A DNA stretch of 64,000 nucleotides. It comes from Glandiceps talaboti (Eukaryota; Hemichordata; Enteropneusta; Spengelidae). The notes under the pieces are model-generated. The model did no database searches. It was not told the DNA's origin and saw only the letters and a program-made list of their open reading frames with translations. This document shows positions 1-11,701 of the stretch, in pieces. The position numbers and the translations under genes were made by a program. Numbering within the stretch: the first letter of the stretch is position 1; the number at the start of each line of letters is the position of its first letter. The stretch spans positions 20,510,449 to 20,574,448 of the forward strand of contig NC_135553.1 of the NCBI RefSeq assembly GCF_964340395.1, read 5' to 3'.

Positions 1-840
1 GTCATATCTTACATTTCGTTAGGTTTCTGTTTCCGTTTCTGTTCTTTTCTTATCTGTAAAACTGTTCAATGCAGCAACATTGCTTAAGTTTCCAGGGGTG
101 CGATTCATGAAGTCAAATTCTGAGAAATTTGTTCTATTTTCAGTCTAACTCCCTATTGAAATTCCGAGAATTAATCACCCCTAAAAAATCCCCTCTGTCT
201 CCCCAGTTTGTGTTGCATAATTTTAGTTTTAGAATTTGTGCAAATACTTGTATTGCCACGTATTCAAAAATGATTGAGTGACTATGGCGAGAATGTGTAA
301 AACAAAGGACAGATTGTACCAGTGATACACTTTTTTGTATTCAAGCTACCTAGGGAGTTCGGGTTAGGGTTAGGTTGAGAATAAGGATAATATTAGACTC
401 CCTAACATAAGTCTGATTTGCATTATTTGCAATGAGCACGTCATGGACACTGTTCTACATGTATTACCACTCCCCTTTGCAAAAAGAATTTCTGCAGTAC
501 AATTTTATTCATAGAATTCAGAGAATTTAATGGCAACCCAGCTGAGTTTGGATCATTCAGCAGATTACACTATAATAGTGTATCAATTGCTCAGTTCATA
601 ACTTCTAGATTCTTGTCATGCTTATGTCTTTCATACCATAATGATGCATATTTATCAAAATCAATAATTCTTGATATAAAATCCAACAACGGCTATCTCA
701 TATGATATATACATTGGAATCAATATACATCAAGTATGTATCAGTAATATTAGGAAGAATGTGTAGGTGGGCAATGGTGCTCACAGATTTTGATATAAAA
801 TAATAAAGATATTTCGTATATATATAATATATATAAAACT
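1..840. other. Unique AT-rich DNA, no gene seen
   Basis: No coding region or repeat is recognised here. Two and a bit copies of a TTAGGG-like motif lie near 362-377, too short to be called a telomeric tract. A short AT-rich run around 815-835 precedes the SINE head. Confidence 0.5.
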
Positions 841-949
841 GGCTTCCAGTCATGTAGTGGTAAGAACTCAGGATCAGCAGTCTGGTGGTCATGAGTTCGA
901 ATTTTACTGGAGATATGGGGGGGCGGGGGGGGGGGGGGGGGGGGGGGCG
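841..949 (+). mobile_element. tRNA-derived SINE head followed by poly-G tract
   Basis: The first about 74 bases look like a degenerate tRNA. A box A-like stretch (ATGTAGTGG, near 852-860) and a box B-like stretch (GAGTTCGAATTT, 893-904) lie at tRNA spacing, which is the internal RNA polymerase III promoter layout of tRNA-derived SINEs. The same head occurs on the minus strand at 38620-38694, so it is dispersed rather than a single functional tRNA. A nearly pure G run (917-947, one C) follows directly. No CCA end or good acceptor stem was seen, so a working tRNA is unlikely. Confidence 0.6.
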
Positions 950-1189
950 CTATGGTGTTCTACAGACTCAATGGGTAACTTAAAGAATACTGATTTCAAG
1001 CATTAACAGTCTTTTTAATCAATTTTGTCAGGTTTTGTTGAAATTACCATGATAACCTATATAAACGGCATAGCAGTTAGCATACAAGGGAACACCACTC
1101 CAGCAAATAGAGACATTTTCATAAAACATGGGTTCTGGGGAGTCATTTCAATGATTTTACATCACCTACAATTTTTTGTAATTTCAGAG

Positions 1190-1459
1190 AGAAACATCAA
1201 GTTGATCTTGTGCATTTATAGGATATCTCTGCTATAGGCTATAGGGCTATTGTATCATGGGAGATAGTAGAAATACATTATTCAATGGTTGAACACTGAA
1301 TATTCATGGGTACAAAATGTTATACACTTCAGTGTGAAACAGCTGTCATGAATATTCAGTGTTCAACCATTGCATAATGTATTTCTACTATCTCCCATGG
1401 TGTAATATCCCATAGCAAAGATACCCTATAAATGCACAAGATCAACTTAATGTTTCTCC
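1190..1459. mobile_element. Foldback (long inverted repeat) element, about 270 bp
   Basis: Two arms of roughly 115-120 bases are reverse complements of each other with small differences. The left arm opens GAGAAACATCAAGTTGATC and the right arm closes with its complement ending at 1459. The innermost match (TTCAATGGTTGAACACTGAA against its complement) leaves a loop of about 40 bases near 1309-1347. No coding capacity. This is the shape of a palindromic MITE, but only one copy is in the window, so mobility is inferred. Confidence 0.6.
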
Positions 1460-1644
1460 GTTATTGCGATTATTTGATATATTCATGTAACCATGAAAAT
1501 AGCTTTAAAGGTCTCGATCTAAGAATAAAAATTTAAACAATTGTGTTGAATATAAAATGGAGGTCAAATGAGATTGTTCATTTTTAACTTCATAAAGGTA
1601 ACATGCTGGTGAGTAAATCTATTTCAAGTTATTTTAGAACTATC

Positions 1645-1838
1645 ACATTACAGATTGGGAAAACAGTTTTATATTGTCTTTTTAAGTTGATGGCAGTTTC
1701 CGCATCCACTATTTCTTGCAAGACTATTTTTGCAATTTTATAATTTTTCTCGAATATGTACAAAAAAGTTTTGAGGCAACAGTGGAAAACTAGATGGGGT
1801 TCGGTAACTGGAACCAAACATTTTTTATTTACGCCTAA
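1645..1838 (+). mobile_element. Family B MITE, 5'-truncated copy
   Basis: It matches the right-hand half of the family B elements at 5077, 23930 and 55568: CATTACAGATTGG, then a C/T-rich middle, CTCGAATATGTA, AAACTAGATGGGG and GGTAACTGGAACCAAACA. The left half is missing. Short minus-strand open frames here are by-products of this repeat and not genes. Confidence 0.7.
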
Positions 1839-2059
1839 TAGTATCTTATGTAATGAAAGTATAACAGCAGTTGCTTACACTACACCAAGTCTGTGAACAT
1901 TCGCCTATAAGTATCTTTCAAGAAATCCGGGGGGCCCAAAATGTCCATTCCTCTCTTTATCAGCAAGCTCATGCCAATTATACCCCTATCTTTACAAATT
2001 AAGATCAAAAGAAAAACTTAACACCACAAAACATAACTCTCACTTCATCATCTCCTTTT

Positions 2060-2690
2060 GAATGTTCCATCCAACCATGTGTCTGTTGATCTCCACTTCG
2101 AGGAATGAAATACTAAACACACAAACACATTTTGTTATGTCAACTTCTGCTCGACGTTCCTGGAAAACATTTACAATTTTCACCAGTTTACTAATAGGTT
2201 TTTCTGGGTGATGTACCTACTTTGCTTTACCTTGTAATATAAGTGAACTACCCATGACAAGTGTAGTCAATATGTTAACCTCTGTACATCGAATGTTACT
2301 AGGTCTTATAATGAGTGTGTATACAAATGATTGCACGTCTTAAACTATAATGGACATTCTGTGATTAATTTGTCACATCTTCTAAGAAATCCAGGTCATA
2401 GAATATTCAAATATCTCTTCTGTGAACTGGCATTTCCAAAATATCAGCCCACTTGCAAGGAAACAGAAACTTTAACCACAGCATGTGTATAGACGAAAGT
2501 TATGAAACTCGCGCTATGGTCACATGATTATCCGGGTTCTGTCCAAACATGTGATCTCTTTTATTGGAGGAATGAAACAACATGCAAACATACATATTTG
2601 CTGTGTCAACTTCTGCATCTGAGCCTGGCAAAATTTCCCCCATTTAGGAGGTCATTTTAGGGGGATTTTCAGGTTGAGTACCTAATTTGT
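2060..2690. repeat. Diverged direct duplication, two copies about 470 bp apart
   Basis: The segments near 2085-2225 and 2555-2690 share blocks in the same order: GAGGAATGAAA, CACAAACACA/TGCAAACATA, TGTCAACTTCTGC, a CTGG..AAA block, and a closing GTACCTA near TTTG. Divergence is high, so this is an old duplication or two relics of one dispersed repeat. No coding potential was recognised. Confidence 0.45.
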
Positions 2691-2699
2691 CTATTAGAC

Positions 2700-3619
2700 T
2701 TAATGCCACTCAACTTTATGAATAAGGTAACACCATAAAATAGCCACTCGATACCTTGATATGTGTAGGCATACCAAGAACTCCAGGAGTGGACTGTCGT
2801 TTGCATATGTTGGTAGCCTTTCTGTTTCAGTTCATCGTCGTATAATTTCAAATCTGAAACTTTGTAGTCATACATAGAACAGAAAATGACTTTAGTTTCC
2901 ATCTAAGTGTAAATGTTTAATAACTAAGTGGTATTTTCTAAGAAACGTCTTTAAACATATTTTGAGCAATTTGTAGAAATGGAACGACAGAGTCTGCATG
3001 ACTATTCATATGTTAGAAATGAAAGTTACAGATTATTAGGAAATGAAATGTTACAGTCAGACTCACACTGCTTCTTATGACGTACATACTAGGAACCAAT
3101 TTTGGATATTCCGGACAGCTTATAGTCATCATTACAGGGAAACTGAAGTCTTCCTGCTCAAACTGATCATATTTTGTTTATCCTAACAGATTTTCCATAT
3201 TAAACAAAACTTGAGTAAGTTTTGGAGAAGGGAAGTGAGAACTGTATTAAAAGATTTATAAATTGTACGCCCTTTTCATAATACTTTGTCAATAATTAAT
3301 TCAGCTCAATCAACTCAAGAAGATTTTATTAATATGGGTGGATCCTTTCTCATCATGATAAAAAAAACCATGTTCATTTTTAACATTTTGCTGTAAGTAA
3401 TCTGGTGTTGCTCTTACATGATTTTTCAGTGGGAGGTTTTTTGTTGTTGTTTTAGTCTGTGGGAGCGGAAGAACAGCCAGTATTATTATGTTCCATCAGA
3501 CTGGAAAATGTAAAGGTACCGACAATTAATGCAAACTTTACTCAGAAATAATCAGAATCCTTAGTCGTGATAGAGCAAGAAATTATTAAAATGGTCAATG
3601 TAATCATGCAGCTAGTACT

Positions 3620-3651
<32 letters not shown>

Positions 3652-4330
3652 GTATCACATTCCACTTTGTACATACATGAGATATGCAGAGATTCTATCA
3701 TCTATCATCTAAGGATACTGTAGAATGTGCTGAATCGGTTGCCATGGCAACCTTGGCAAAATGAGGTGATTTTTCCTTGAAGCAATTTTCAACTGGGCTT
3801 CTTGAAACTGGTTATATGAAAGCCTTGTTATATGAAAGCCTTGGAGTATTCAATTGTTGATGCTTAATACGGTAATAGTATATAATGAACGAAGTTTCTT
3901 CCTTTTCTAGGAAAAGATTTGTCAGTGATTTCCAATGACTTATAATTTGTATAGCACGCTTCTTTTCACCCATTGTAATTTTGTGTATTTGCAGTACTAG
4001 TACTTAGTAGTTCCAGGTACAATTTTCAAGTTTGTGTTTGGAACAAAAATTTAATTCGATACTACCCGTCTAGCAGGTTTTTTTTGTGTTGTTCATGTTT
4101 TACAACAGTATGCAGTTTCACATTGAGATATATGTACTCTCCAAGCTAATATTGTTTAATTTATGCTATGTAATATAATATTTTGTCATAGTAGCATTTA
4201 TCATCACCATTCTAAATGGTTAATAAGTATGATGATAAATCATAAGAATTACCAAAAGTCACTAAAAAGCATAGAAGTTAACAACCAAATGTTTTTTTTT
4301 AAAAGTCTTTGTTTTCCCCTGTATTTTTGT
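2700..4330. other. Unique AT-rich DNA with small simple repeats
   Basis: No gene recognised. Contains a pure T run (about 3620-3650) and an adjacent duplication of a 17-base unit (GTTATATGAAAGCCTTG, about 3811-3843). Confidence 0.5.
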
Positions 4331-4333
4331 ATT

Positions 4334-4364
4334 GTGTGTGTGTGTACGTGTGTGTGTGTGTGTT
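4334..4364. repeat. (GT)n microsatellite
   Basis: About 15 GT dinucleotides with one AC interruption. Open frames across it encode only Cys/Val strings and are not credible proteins. Confidence 0.9.
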
Positions 4365-5076
4365 TCGAGGGTGTGGGGGTGTTGAATATGATATAGTTAT
4401 CTTATATAACCTTTTCTATGATCACAAAATCAAATCACAATCAAGACATGATTGTCCCCCGCCTGTTACCGTAGTAACCGATTACTTGATTTATCATCAT
4501 ATGGAAATGTAGCTGTTAAGCTTCAGTGTTACATTATTGCTATCAAATCACCTTTATTTTCTGTTTAATGAGAATTTATTACAGACTGAATCAGTTATTA
4601 TGTCCAGTATGACAATGAAAACAAGGAAGAATTTGGTGTAGGAAGAATCTCTACCCATCACTGGTTTGTTCAGCACCTCCTACATGCCGTCACATCCAGT
4701 TTGGAAACGAAAAATGACAAGTGATCAATTGTTGAAATCATGTCTGTTTATAAATCCACAGTACCATAGAAGAGAACTTGACTGACTGTGTATTTAGGAA
4801 TACTCTGAGTAAGTACAATTAAAAGTTCTATCAAAAATGTTGTAAAGTTTCCAAATTATTTCATGCCTCACAAGGAATCTCCCTGGGGAATCTCATAGTG
4901 TTGGCTGATGTCTCCCATGGCAAAAAGAAATTGTATTCATTACTGACTCACACTGACTTATATTTCAAAAGCAGTAAATTAGCTGATCAAACAACTGGTG
5001 AAAAGAGGTGTCATGAAGAGAAGCATGAAGACATGATGCTTGCTGGTAAGTTGTATAACTACATTTTCATCAGTTA

Positions 5077-5468
5077 TGCCTAAAAAAAATGTGTGTGGTT
5101 CCGATTACACCCAATTTTAGAATAGGTGCGGTAAATAGATTTTTTATTTATTTTATTTATTTCATTTATTTTTTTCATGTGTGAGTGTCTAGTTCAGGGA
5201 AATATGTTTTCCTTTGTTTTCCATATAGTCTATGTGTTATTGGTTTATTCTTATCGGATGTACAACCATTACAGATTGGAAGAACAGTTACATATTGTCT
5301 TTTTATGTTGTTGTCAGTTTCCATGTCCACTATTTCTTGCGAGACTTCACAACTTTCGCGATTTTATTATATTTTTTCTTGAATACATAAAAAAAAAGTT
5401 TAGGGTCGGCAGTGACAACTAGGTGGGGGTCGGGTAACCGGAACCAAAATATTCCTTTTTAGACTTTT
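5077..5468 (+). mobile_element. Family B MITE, near full length
   Basis: About 390 bp. Left end: GCCTAAAAAAAATGTGTGTGG then TTCCGATTACACCC. Right end: GGGTAACCGGAACCAAAA then TTTTTAGAC. The two ends are imperfect inverted repeats around GGTTCCG-TTAC. The interior has AATAGGTGCGGTA, a T-rich run, CATGTGTGAGTGTCTAGTTC, CATTACAGATTGGAAGAACAG and TTTAGGGTCGGCAGTGA. Five relatives occur in the window. The two open frames inside it (81 and 65 codons) are not conserved among copies. Confidence 0.8.
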
Positions 5469-7914
5469 TAATATCTGTACTTCATTATGTAAGTTTAGAC
5501 CTTGAAAAAGCAATATCTAATTATAAGGACTTATCGTTCAGGAAAGAGTAATCACAAGGAATTGAAAGTGTACAATAACAGATGAACAGTGTCAAATACA
5601 ATGTATTGTTCACTTTAGGATGTTGTGTGATGTGACGGTCAAGTTTTTAGCGTCCCCTTTGGGTAGCGCCTGAGGGGATCGCTGCTGTTACAGTAGAACT
5701 TCCATCTGTGATTATGTCCATCTTCTGTCCATGCATGTACATGTGTGTCTGATGATCGTGTGCAGCCATATCTCTGACACGCAGTTGTAAATTTCATTCA
5801 AATTTGTCACAAACATACTTTATGGGGCATATGTATGACATTTTGTTTTGTAACATTATTAAATGTGACAAATGGCAGCCAATGTATTTCATTACTAAGA
5901 TAATTAATGTGTTCCAGGATTCAGAGTAACAGTTCAATTTTAGTTGTTATGTTTAGATTTCGTTTACATCTTCGCAATGTCATAGTTGTCTATTTCCTGT
6001 TATTCCCGAGGATTTTCTCCATAAAGCTTCCTAAGTTTTAAAAAATGCAATCATGGATTGTGTCAACTACTGAAATGGTGCCGGAAGGTTCTTCTGGTGT
6101 TATACTGTGCTTATAAATGAATAATTAATTATTTCACTTGTGAAAACATCTTGTTGAGACATGTAAAAACTTGACTTTAAAAAATATATATATTATCATT
6201 TTGGTTTTGTGTGACGTATAGAAACCAGCCTTTTGTTCTATCTTTTCCCCCTTTGTTTCCTGTAGTTTCAATTCACTAGATGTGAAACTAAACAAGGTAC
6301 TAATATAGATAAGGTCAAGAGATAAGCATGTTTGTTTCTCAGTTACACAAAAATCGGTGTATAGGCACCTGAAATTTTTGCTTGCTATTTTCTCTTTCCT
6401 GAAACCAGTGTTTGTGGTAATAATTCCACTAGTACATGTATATTGACATTGTAGGCATCAGTCAGATAATATTTTGTTGCTGTCACATATATATTCAATT
6501 TGGGTCAATTTTGTTAAAATTTAGCAAATATACAACAAGTGTCTATTAAGTTTATTGGTTACCTGTGGAAATATGGCTTTATTTGTTCATGGTATAGTTT
6601 CTCCTCTCATTTTTGTGAAACTTGTAAAATTTGACATGGTGGCACTCCATTTCCTGTCTGTGTGTACATTGGGGGTATACATGGTATAGGTTACTTGGTA
6701 AATCATAGAGCACGGCTGCTTTCCTCGATGTCTGAACAATATGAAAAACATCCCTGATTTACACTTCTACAGAATACAAGGAACAAAGCTCTTAAGAAAC
6801 GGTACTATGAGGTGATTATACCCCCCAATTTGAGGGAGGGCGCTGTATTCTCAATTTCCTGTTTGCAGTCTGGAATGGCCTGTTGAGAGACACTGACAGG
6901 TCATTCATTTACATTTTCTCTTTAAAAGTAACTTTTTATTACATATGTCAAATGCAAATGGTTTCCTCATTTTGGGAACTTTTTTTGACTGAATTATGCA
7001 AATTTTGCATAACCTTAAAATTATAAACTATGATGATCTTGTATCTGTTCACGCAACCAGTGTGATTTGACAAAAAACACCAAACAATGTAAGTATGTAA
7101 CATTAATCAAGGATGTATACTGGATCTTCCCATTTCAAATCTGGTCAAATCAGCACCTTGCAATATTTTTTCTGTACATTCTGGTTTTGTTTTTGGTTGG
7201 ATATAAAGGAGTATTCAGTATTGTGTTGAAGATATTATCATCCAATGGTTCATTGGTCTTGGCGCCCTTAACGATGACAACTAAGGTTGAAAACACCGTA
7301 CACACACTTGTTCCATTGAACTGCTGACTTGTTCGGACACAGTGTCTATATAAAATAAATATACAACTACCAACTTGTTGAAATGTTAATGATAAATCTG
7401 TACAATATGCTATCCTTCCCAGGATTAAGAATCAATATATTGTTACCATAACAACTTACCCATTAATTTGATTTGTTAATCATTCTCCTGTAATAAGTAT
7501 TTTTAGCGTATAAAGGTGAAAAGTCATGTTTTGTTTAAGTGTTATGTTTACCACAAGTTTGTGCCATATCACTCCTCATTTGAATATCCTGAAAATAGCC
7601 AAAATGGATTGAAAATCAGAAAAGTGCAAAAAAAATTGTAACGAAAATCCTGCTTTGAAAAACGTATAAGAATATGTATGCGTAAAACTATGATAGAAAT
7701 GTACGATATGTGAGTTCAAGTATACTATGGTTTACTCAGGGTATTTGAATGAGTGCTTAAAGTGTTCTCTGTGGTTGTACTTTCATGAGCGTACCAAAAA
7801 AACACTTTAAGCATGAGTGGAAAACCTGATTACTTACACTGTCACTGAACATCATGGGTTTGTTCTTATTACAATGTTTATTTGAAAGCAACAAACGTCC
7901 ATAAACATCACACC
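5469..7914. other. Unique AT-rich DNA, one possible repeat fragment
   Basis: No gene seen. At about 5765-5825 a stretch reading roughly CATATCTCTGACACGCAG and then CATTCAAATTTGTCACAAA resembles the repeat at 30340 and 42975, but the match is weak. A 86-codon frame at 7067-7327 has no recognisable domain. Confidence 0.45.
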
Positions 7915-8075
7915 ATGCAATCACATGATTTCATATACAGGAAGTGATGCACCCTCATTTGCATATTATTTGCATACAGGTATGCTGTAATGTTTATGGT
8001 ATTGCAATGCAAATACAATATGCATGGACTGGTGCTTGTAATTGCATGCTGGTCCATATTAGATTTCACAGTATA
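7915..8075 (-). repeat. Dispersed repeat shared with 37100-37260
   Basis: The stretch TCATTTGCATATTATTTGCA, then TACAGGTATGC and GGTATTGCA, is found as its reverse complement at about 37150-37210. In both places one frame reads AYLYAN(N/D)MQMR, but neither sits in a longer conserved frame, so this is most simply an old dispersed repeat. Confidence 0.55.
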
Positions 8076-8079
8076 AGGG

Positions 8080-9740
8080 GTTTGAGTCAGGATGAATGCT
8101 GAGAGCTGAAATGACTTCATTATAACTTTTTCAACTACTACTGCACCTTGAACTCTATCTTTTCAAAGGCAGTTGTTACATATATAATTCTGTATTAAAT
8201 AAGACCACCTGTTTTACATTTTGAAATAGACCAACAGGAAGTGCTAAGTCATAAAAAACCAGTCCTTTTACAGACATTCTAAGCAAGGAGTCTTTGTCGA
8301 TGTTTAAATAGCTGTGTCATCATTTTGAATGAACTATAAATTTGAATAAACCATCATACCATGTATTGTTTCCAAACAGTTTGAACTATGACATAAAATT
8401 TATGATAATGTAACAAAGCAATTCTTTATGGAATTGTCTTGGGACAATGATTAGTATGTGTACACTCAAATTATATCTGTAGTGGGCAGGATCAAAGGTT
8501 AAAATCCAACTTGTCAACCTGACCTATCTTGCGTTAAAAAAAAAAAAATGCACTTTGATCATTTAGCCAGTAATTAATTTTTGGACATGTAGTCCTACTT
8601 TCGCCTCTCAGTATTGGTTTCTCTCTATAACTTGTAACTATTCTGTTGTGGTCTTTCTTGATTTCTCTCCCTCTGACAATTTTTCTTTTCTGACATTTTC
8701 CTTCCCATATTCATGTATTGTTCTCAACAACCTATTAAATATTTCTCTTTTGATAAATTCTTTGATGTTCCTCAATTTTTGCTTCTGTGTCTATATCTCT
8801 CAGTTTTCATCTGTTTCTAATCTTCTGGTCCTGTGTCTATATATAACGTAGAAGATCTATTTGAACAATTCAAGTGGAACATGAAGAGACATGTAGGTTT
8901 CTTATTCTGACACAATTTCAAAGCAGTTCTAGTTTCGAATGTGTCTACATACTTGTGCTGCCTGGAAGCAAAACTATTCTTGGTGTGTGTGTGTGTACCT
9001 CTCAATTGATATGATCATAAACACATTACATCAATATAGCCTGACAAGAAATGGTGTGTGAGCAAAGGGCATGTGATAATGAAAATTAAAATAATAAATT
9101 CAAGCATCATATTATAAATGTTGAAGTGGTAATGGTAATTCAGACATAAACAACACCAAGAACAGTCTGACTTTTAAGATTGCTGCAATAAGGGTGAACT
9201 AAATTACAGCTGTGACAAAATTGTGCAATGAATTAGAATGACATATTTGAAGCAGTTTGTCAGGGTGCAAAATACACCATTGTCTTTATAAGTTGACATA
9301 TTTGATTTGACAGGTTATAGGCTATGACTGATAAGGCCAGTTTTACATGCCCTAAAACTGCATTAATTGTTTTTAATAGCCAATTGGCATATTGCCAGTC
9401 GTCTCAGTTCTACTCCCACTTATAAATGTTGCTCAATCCTTGCATTTTGTTATCAATTTGATAATGTACTTTTTGTTATCTATATATTGTCAACTACTTT
9501 ACCCAAACAGCTGTTTCGTTTGCATCATATGCTATTAATAAAATTAGTCTGGTCCTGAGAAATGTGACACCTGTTGTGGCCTGATTGGTTCAAAACTTGA
9601 AAATATTTCACTGATATGGTTTAGTTTCGTAAACATTTAAACAAGATCTCATGAATTGATATTCACTATAGAATGAAAATATGTCTACGCTATCAGTGTG
9701 CCATCTACCGGTATAAACTTCTAAGCCAATTTGACAGCAA
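8080..9740. other. Unique AT-rich DNA, no gene seen
   Basis: No repeat family or coding domain recognised. Short pyrimidine-rich frames near 8650-8850 reflect a T/C-biased tract. A short GT run lies near 8983-8995. Confidence 0.5.
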
Positions 9741-9965
9741 TACCTTGTGACATGCTAAATTGTGGTGTTTCTCTATTCTGTGTGACATCCAGAACCCTCT
9801 GGACCACTGACTCATGAACCACATGGCTCATGGACTGCTACAATGAAATTTCACATGCAATGAGTTTGACAGTGATCAGCATATTATGTAAATTGGAAGT
9901 ACCTGGTCATGAGCCACAGATTTTAGCCAAACGTTACAGTTTTGAATTGCTTCATGCCCTATATA

Positions 9966-10476
9966 TTAAAGCGAGCAGTGTCATGTGATACACCAACATT
10001 TGGTGTTCGCCTATCCCTTGTGACCAGTGTGTAGCTCTTTACTAAAGCTAGCAATGTCATGTGATACACCAACATTTGGTGTTCACCTATCCCTTGGGAC
10101 CAGTGTGCAGCTCTTTACTAAAGCTAGCAATGTCATGTGATACACCAACATTTGGTGTTCGCCTATCCCTTGTGACCAGTGTGTAGCTCTTTACTAAAGC
10201 TAGCAATGTCATGTGATACACCAACATTTGGTGTTCACCTATCCCTTGGGACCAGTGTGCAGCTCTTTACTAAAGCTAGCAATGTCATGTGATACACCAA
10301 CATTTGGTGTTCGCCTATCCCTTGTGACCAGTGTGCAGCTCTTTACTAAAGCTAGCAATGTCATGTGATACACCATTTGGTGTTCGCCTATCCCTTGTGA
10401 CCAGTGTGCAGCTCTTTACTAAAGCTAACAATGTCATGTGATACACCAACATTTGGTGTTCGCCTATCCCTTGTCA
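9966..10476. repeat. 76-bp tandem repeat, about 6.5 copies
   Basis: The anchor TCATGTGATACACCAACA starts at 9981, 10057, 10133, 10209, 10285 and 10361, exactly 76 bases apart each time. The last unit starts at 10434 after a 3-base deletion. Units differ at linked sites: type 1 has TTCGCC, CTTGTGACC and GTGTAG; type 2 has TTCACC, CTTGGGACC and GTGCAG. The first four copies alternate 1-2-1-2, so the recent duplication unit was 152 bp. Diverged relatives of the unit lie outside the array at about 9745-9795 and 10850-10905. No coding role is suggested. Confidence 0.95.
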
Positions 10477-10849
10477 TTACAGAATTGAGCCATTAAACAT
10501 GCAACTGGTGGCTCCTCGGACCCTATTTTGCATATGACTGACTGTATGTTTGGAGGTGGAGAACTTGTGATGACTCACTGGCAAGTAATCACCAAAATAT
10601 AAACATTCCCTATATCTGGGTTTTTCACATGCAAATGCCGCCATATCTGAATAATCCTGAATGACACACAATCTAAACAGCTGTTTGCAGGGGAATTTGT
10701 CTAATTTGGAAAGGTTTTTTCATTCTATGAAACAAACAGAATGATTTTCAACTAATTTGTGTATCAAGTTACCATCCTACGACATTCACAAAAAATTTGT
10801 ACATGATACATGACCTGTGTGTTTCTCGGAGCACAGAAAAAATGCTGAA

Positions 10850-10905
10850 AACAAGACCCAGAAGCATGTGATCCATCAAAATTTGGTGTTCTGCTTCTGT
10901 AAATT
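10850..10905. repeat. Outlying degenerate copy of the 76-bp repeat
   Basis: GCATGTGATCCATCAAAATT followed by TGGTGTTCTGC corresponds to the core of the array unit. It lies about 375 bases downstream, which suggests the array was once longer or was seeded from a dispersed repeat. Confidence 0.55.
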
Positions 10906-10909
10906 ATTT

Positions 10910-11700
10910 TGGTCAATCCTCCCTTTCCATTGTTAGTAGGCATTGATATACGTGATGTTATGAACTTGACAGCAAATTGTCAGACCATACTTCAGTCATT
11001 AATGTAATAATCAACAACATGATATATGTTGTAGGGGGCTGTGTCTTTGAATGCTGAAGACTTGTTTTAGTTAAACTTACTTCAGCAGCAGTATTTTCTA
11101 AGCGCAGTCATGTGCACTTTTTAAGTTTCAAGAGAAGTATGAAATATTTAAAAAAATACACTATTTCTTAGAATTTCTCTTTCCGAGAATTGCAAATGCC
11201 GATGGTGGTGATCAATATGCACTAAAACATAAGGTTTGTTTTGATCTAGATAATATATTAATAGCCAAGGGGCGAGCTTAGTTAACTAGAAAGTAATATT
11301 CTCTGCCGACTCAGCAAGATTACCATGTATCAGAGTAAGTGTCATTTGTAAATAATCCCATGTATTAATATTTAATTTGGGAATAATGTTGCCCTAGCAA
11401 CGTAAATGATTTTTTGAGGCGATACTATGCATTCACATATCAGTTCATCTATAAGTCCACCTACTATGGTATTAAACGATCCAATAAATAGACATTTCAT
11501 TGAAATAAACAAGAAGTGTCTGAATTTATAACTTTGAACTTGATGAATAAGGTTATTTATGTCTGTCAAAATCATTCACCCGGACAAAAAGGTGAATGTA
11601 CATGTTAATAGACCCATACAACATCAGATCTACATTAAATGCAATAATACACTCCAAGATTTATGATTACAACTGGTCAATAACTACTTAGCTGATCACT
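10910..11700. other. Unique AT-rich DNA, no gene seen
   Basis: No gene recognised. About 45 bases at 10960-11005 (GAACTTGACAGCAAATT and the CAGACCATA that follows) resemble 15658-15700, probably a very old repeat. Confidence 0.4.
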
Positions 11701-11701
11701 T

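Noticed and set aside
362-377. Interstitial telomere-like TTAGGG motif
   Set aside because: Only about two units, expected by chance at this scale.
841-914. Functional tRNA gene
   Set aside because: A second dispersed copy at 38620, degenerate boxes and no convincing acceptor stem point to a SINE head.
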